Below are positions 61,599 through 64,000 of a stretch of 64,000 nt of DNA, in pieces; the first letter of the stretch is position 1; every line of letters begins with the position of its first letter. Made by a program: the position numbers and the translations under genes. Source of the DNA: Streptomyces ruber (GTDB lineage Bacteria; Actinomycetota; Actinomycetes; Streptomycetales; Streptomycetaceae); assembly GCF_014648075.1 (NCBI RefSeq), contig NZ_BMQK01000001.1, positions 124,001 to 188,000 of the forward strand. Reading direction: 5' to 3'. Under the pieces are notes generated by a model. The model was given only the letters and a program-made list of their open reading frames with translations. It was not told the DNA's origin and did not search any database.

Positions 61599-62525
61599 AT
61601 GGTGCGACGCATCGACGTGACCGGAGCGGGCGGCCTGCGTCTCGCTGCCTGGGAGTTCGCCGACCCGCCCAAGGAGGACCCGCAGGGAGGGGACCTGCCG
61701 GGCGTGCTGTTGCTGCACGGTCTGATGGGCCGTGCCTCGCACTGGGCGTCCACCGCCCGCTGGCTCTCCGAGCGGCACCGCGCCGTCGCGCTCGACCAGC
61801 GCGGTCACGGACAGAGCGGCAAACCGGCCGAGGGCGAGTACACGCGCGAGGCCTACGTCGACGACGCCGCGGCCGCCCTGGAACAGCTCGGCCTCGCCCC
61901 GGCCGTCGTCATCGGCCACGCCATGGGCGCGCTGACCGCCTGGCAGCTCGCCGCCAAGCGCCCGGAACTGGTGCGCGGGCTGATCATCTGCGACATGCGG
62001 GCCTCGGCGCTGGGCGCGGCCTCGCAGCGCGAGTGGGAGAACTGGTTCGACGCCTGGCCCCTGCCCTTCGCCACGCTCGCCGACGTCCGCAAGTGGTTCG
62101 GCGAGGACGACCCCTGGGTGGAGCGCCGCAACGCGGCACGCGGTGAGTTCTACGCCGAGGTCATGCACGAGTGCCCGGACGGCTGGCGCCCCGTCTTCTC
62201 CCCCGAGGTGATGCTCAGGTCCCGCGAGGCGTGGGTGTACGACGCCCACTGGGAGGAGCTGGCCCAGGTACGGTGCCCGACGCTCGTCGTACGCGGCCTC
62301 GACGGCGAGCTGGGCCGCGCGGAGTCCCAGGAGATGGTCCGCGTCCTGCCCCGCGGGGAGTACGCGGAGGTCGCCGACGCCGGCCACCTCGTCCACTACG
62401 ACCAGCCGGACGCCTGGCGCACGGCCATCGAGCCCTTCCTGGACGGCCTCCTCGACCCCCGCGACCCCTGGGACCTGGACGACGCACCCGGGCACGCCCC
62501 CGAACACCCCGAGGGCGAGGAGTAG
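61599..62525 (+). CDS. Alpha/beta-hydrolase-fold protein with a replaced nucleophile
   Basis: 308 residues, alpha/beta hydrolase: LLLHGLMGRASHWASTARWL (oxyanion region), VALDQRGHGQSGKPAEGEY, VVIGHAMGALTAWQLAAKRPELVRGLIICDM and the His in DAGHLVHYDQPDAW. The nucleophile elbow, normally GHSMG, reads GHAMG: the codon is GCC (Ala), one base from TCC (Ser). The rest of the fold is intact. It may be a non-hydrolytic binding member or a dead enzyme. GTG at 61593 is an alternative start to the ATG at 61599. Confidence 0.82.
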   Translation: MVRRIDVTGAGGLRLAAWEFADPPKEDPQGGDLPGVLLLHGLMGRASHWASTARWLSERHRAVALDQRGHGQSGKPAEGEYTREAYVDDAAAALEQLGLAPAVVIGHAMGALTAWQLAAKRPELVRGLIICDMRASALGAASQREWENWFDAWPLPFATLADVRKWFGEDDPWVERRNAARGEFYAEVMHECPDGWRPVFSPEVMLRSREAWVYDAHWEELAQVRCPTLVVRGLDGELGRAESQEMVRVLPRGEYAEVADAGHLVHYDQPDAWRTAIEPFLDGLLDPRDPWDLDDAPGHAPEHPEGEE

Positions 62526-62545
62526 GACGGGCCCGTCCGCACGGT

Positions 62546-64000
62546 TCACCCCCTGCCGACCGCGGCCAGGATCTCCGGCAGCCGCCGGGCCGTCCGCGGC
62601 GCCGCCAGCCGCAGGCCGGCGAACCCGACACCCGCCCCGTACGCGGTGCCCAGCGGCAGCAGCAGCCATGTCCGGGCGGTGCCGCCCGGGACGAGGTGCA
62701 GCCAGACGGTCAGGGCGATGACGGGCAGACACAGCAGGGCCGCCGCCACCATGCCGCCGAAGACCGGGATCCAGGCGAGGCCCGCCTGCCCCGGGGTGAC
62801 GTTCTTGTGGCCCTCCTGCGGGACGGGGTACGGGAAGCGGGCCGAGGACCAGGCCCCGGTGGCCAGCATCGCGCCGAGCAGCGCGAAGGAGAGGCCCAGC
62901 GCACCGGGCAGCGCGGGCCAGTCGCCGAGCATCGCGGTGGTCAGGACGGTCACGAGCGTCGCGTACGGCAGGCTGATCACCAGCAGGGCGAGCGCCCGGC
63001 CGCGCAGCTCGACGTACGCGTCCCGGGGCGAGGCGATGGTCAGCGCGACCATCCAGAACGCGGACGCGTCCGGCCCGAACTGGTTGTACATCTGGACGCC
63101 GAGCATCCCGGCGGCGAAGCACGCGAACCAGACCGAGCCGGTGTTCTGCAGGGCGTTGAACACCGGCACGATCAGGCCGATCGCCAGCGAGGTCACCCAG
63201 GCCGTCCTGGTCCTCGGGTCGCGCCACGCGTACCGCAGACCGCGCTCCACGGTGGCGCCGGTACGCCCCTGGGGCAGGAGACGGCCGGGGCCCGCCGGGC
63301 GCGACCGGTGCCGCACCTCCCGCGCGTCCTGTCCCGCGGCCGGCAGGGTGGAACCGTCCGGCGAGGTCATCAGCCGGGCGAGGCGGCACGTCCGGTCCAG
63401 GTCCGGGCCGGCGTCCCGGCCGGTCGCGCCGACCAGTTCCGGGAAGGCCCGCTGGAGCGAGGGCGCGTCCCCCCGTACCTCCGCGAGCGGGCCGTGCGCG
63501 CGGACGCGGCCGGCGGCCATGACGGCCACCCAGTCGCACAGCGACTCGGCCAGTGCCATGACGTGGGAGGAGAGGACGACGGTGGCGCCCGACGCGGTGT
63601 ACCGCTCCAGGACACCGCGGATGACCTGCGCCGAGACGGGGTCGACCCCCTCGAACGGCTCGTCCAGGAAGAGGATCTCGGGACTGTGGAGGAGGGCCGC
63701 GGCGAGACCCAGTCTCCTGCGCATGCCGGGCGAGCAGTCCACGAGGAGTTTGTGCCGGGCGCCCGCGAGGTCGAGGACGTCGAGGAGCCGGGCGGCACGC
63801 CGGTCGGCCTCGGCCCCGGGCAGACCGCGCAGTCCGCCCGTGTACGCGAGGAGTTCCCGCCCGGAGAGCCGCTCGAAGAGCCGCAGCCCCTCGGGGAGGA
63901 CCCCGATGCGGGACTTCACCTCGACCGGGTCCCGCCACACGTCGAACCCGGCGACCTCGGCGGTGCCCTGGTCGGGGCGGAGCAGACCGGTGAGCATGGA
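62546..64000 (-). CDS. ABC ATPase fused to half a permease (5' end outside window)
   Basis: At least 484 residues; Walker A and the true start lie past the right edge. Residues 1-230 are an ABC ATPase: MLTGLLRPDQGTAEVAGFDVW, CSPGMRRRLGLAAALLHSPEILFLDEPFEGVDP (signature CSPGMRRR and Walker B), VVLSSHVMALAESLCDWVAVM. A linker of about 50 residues follows, then a membrane region of about six helices (WVTSLAIGLIVPVFNALQ, GLSFALLGAMLATGAW, GMVAAALLCLPVIALTVW). Streptomyces relatives usually have separate ATPase and longer permease genes, so this looks like an in-frame fusion that lost the first permease half. The membrane part contains TLTTAML-type segments typical of ABC-2 exporters. Confidence 0.75.
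   Translation of the reverse strand, partial: SMLTGLLRPDQGTAEVAGFDVWRDPVEVKSRIGVLPEGLRLFERLSGRELLAYTGGLRGLPGAEADRRAARLLDVLDLAGARHKLLVDCSPGMRRRLGLAAALLHSPEILFLDEPFEGVDPVSAQVIRGVLERYTASGATVVLSSHVMALAESLCDWVAVMAAGRVRAHGPLAEVRGDAPSLQRAFPELVGATGRDAGPDLDRTCRLARLMTSPDGSTLPAAGQDAREVRHRSRPAGPGRLLPQGRTGATVERGLRYAWRDPRTRTAWVTSLAIGLIVPVFNALQNTGSVWFACFAAGMLGVQMYNQFGPDASAFWMVALTIASPRDAYVELRGRALALLVISLPYATLVTVLTTAMLGDWPALPGALGLSFALLGAMLATGAWSSARFPYPVPQEGHKNVTPGQAGLAWIPVFGGMVAAALLCLPVIALTVWLHLVPGGTARTWLLLPLGTAYGAGVGFAGLRLAAPRTARRLPEILAAVGRG

Overview
The window is chromosomal DNA of a high-GC actinomycete, almost certainly a Streptomyces. GC is about 72%, with the strong third-position GC bias that makes long antisense frames. 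GTG and TTG starts and 4-bp ATGA/GTGA gene overlaps are frequent. It carries genus hallmarks: futalosine-route menaquinone genes (mqnD, mqnB), a conservon (histidine kinase, roadblock, DUF742, GTPase, P450), DtxR-type and MarR regulators, and many small regulator/partner pairs. No rRNA, tRNA or CRISPR array was seen.

Layout. 1-5.2 kb: mqnD (cut by the left edge), mqnB, a DUF2771 lipoprotein, an MFS protein, a DUF3027 protein, then a small two-gene module (an antitoxin-like DUF6247-type protein and a RelE/ParE-like partner). 5.4-11.4 kb: a large sacsin/Hsp90-type ATPase and, convergent, a CtpE-like P-type ATPase. 11.8-13.8 kb: a scar where a truncated Rhs/YD-repeat gene meets a truncated HTH-DUF5753 regulator tail to tail. 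14-27 kb: conserved housekeeping and transport genes (HATPase, DUF2530, AzgA-type purine permease, MarR plus MFS, ThpR, aldo/keto reductase, Uma2, SGNH hydrolase), a TetR divergent from a DrrAB-type exporter with two operators between them, and serC. 27.2-32 kb: a five-gene conservon whose P450 lacks the K-helix ExxR motif. 32.3-38.2 kb: a D-lactate-dehydrogenase-like FAD/Fe-S protein, a TetR divergent from an MDR reductase with a perfect 24-bp operator, a MITE-like inverted-repeat element, HxlR and an imine-reductase-like protein.

38.3-46.5 kb is accessory and scarred. It holds a dead IS701-family transposase, a MerR divergent from an old-yellow-enzyme reductase with an in-frame 15-bp x 5 tandem repeat, a monooxygenase-like protein, and a second truncated copy of the same IS end. 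These are followed by a short GntR with small partner genes, a discoidin-like protein, an EamA exporter, a decayed D-Ala-D-Ala carboxypeptidase tail, and a second copy of the DUF6247/RelE-like pair. 46.6-55.3 kb is one catabolic operon: TIGR03084 protein, AtuA-like DUF1446, acyl-CoA carboxylase beta and alpha, acyl-CoA dehydrogenase, enoyl-CoA hydratase, TetR. It suggests degradation of a branched or acyclic acyl-CoA. 55.3-64 kb: pdxH divergent from a citrate synthase, a PAS/GAF sensor, a SIS-domain protein, a DtxR-family regulator, an alpha/beta hydrolase lacking the usual nucleophile serine, and an ABC ATPase apparently fused to half a permease (cut by the right edge).

Gene functions rest on recognised family motifs and are not experimentally shown for this strain. 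Operators, promoters and terminators are read by eye from sequence symmetry and spacing.
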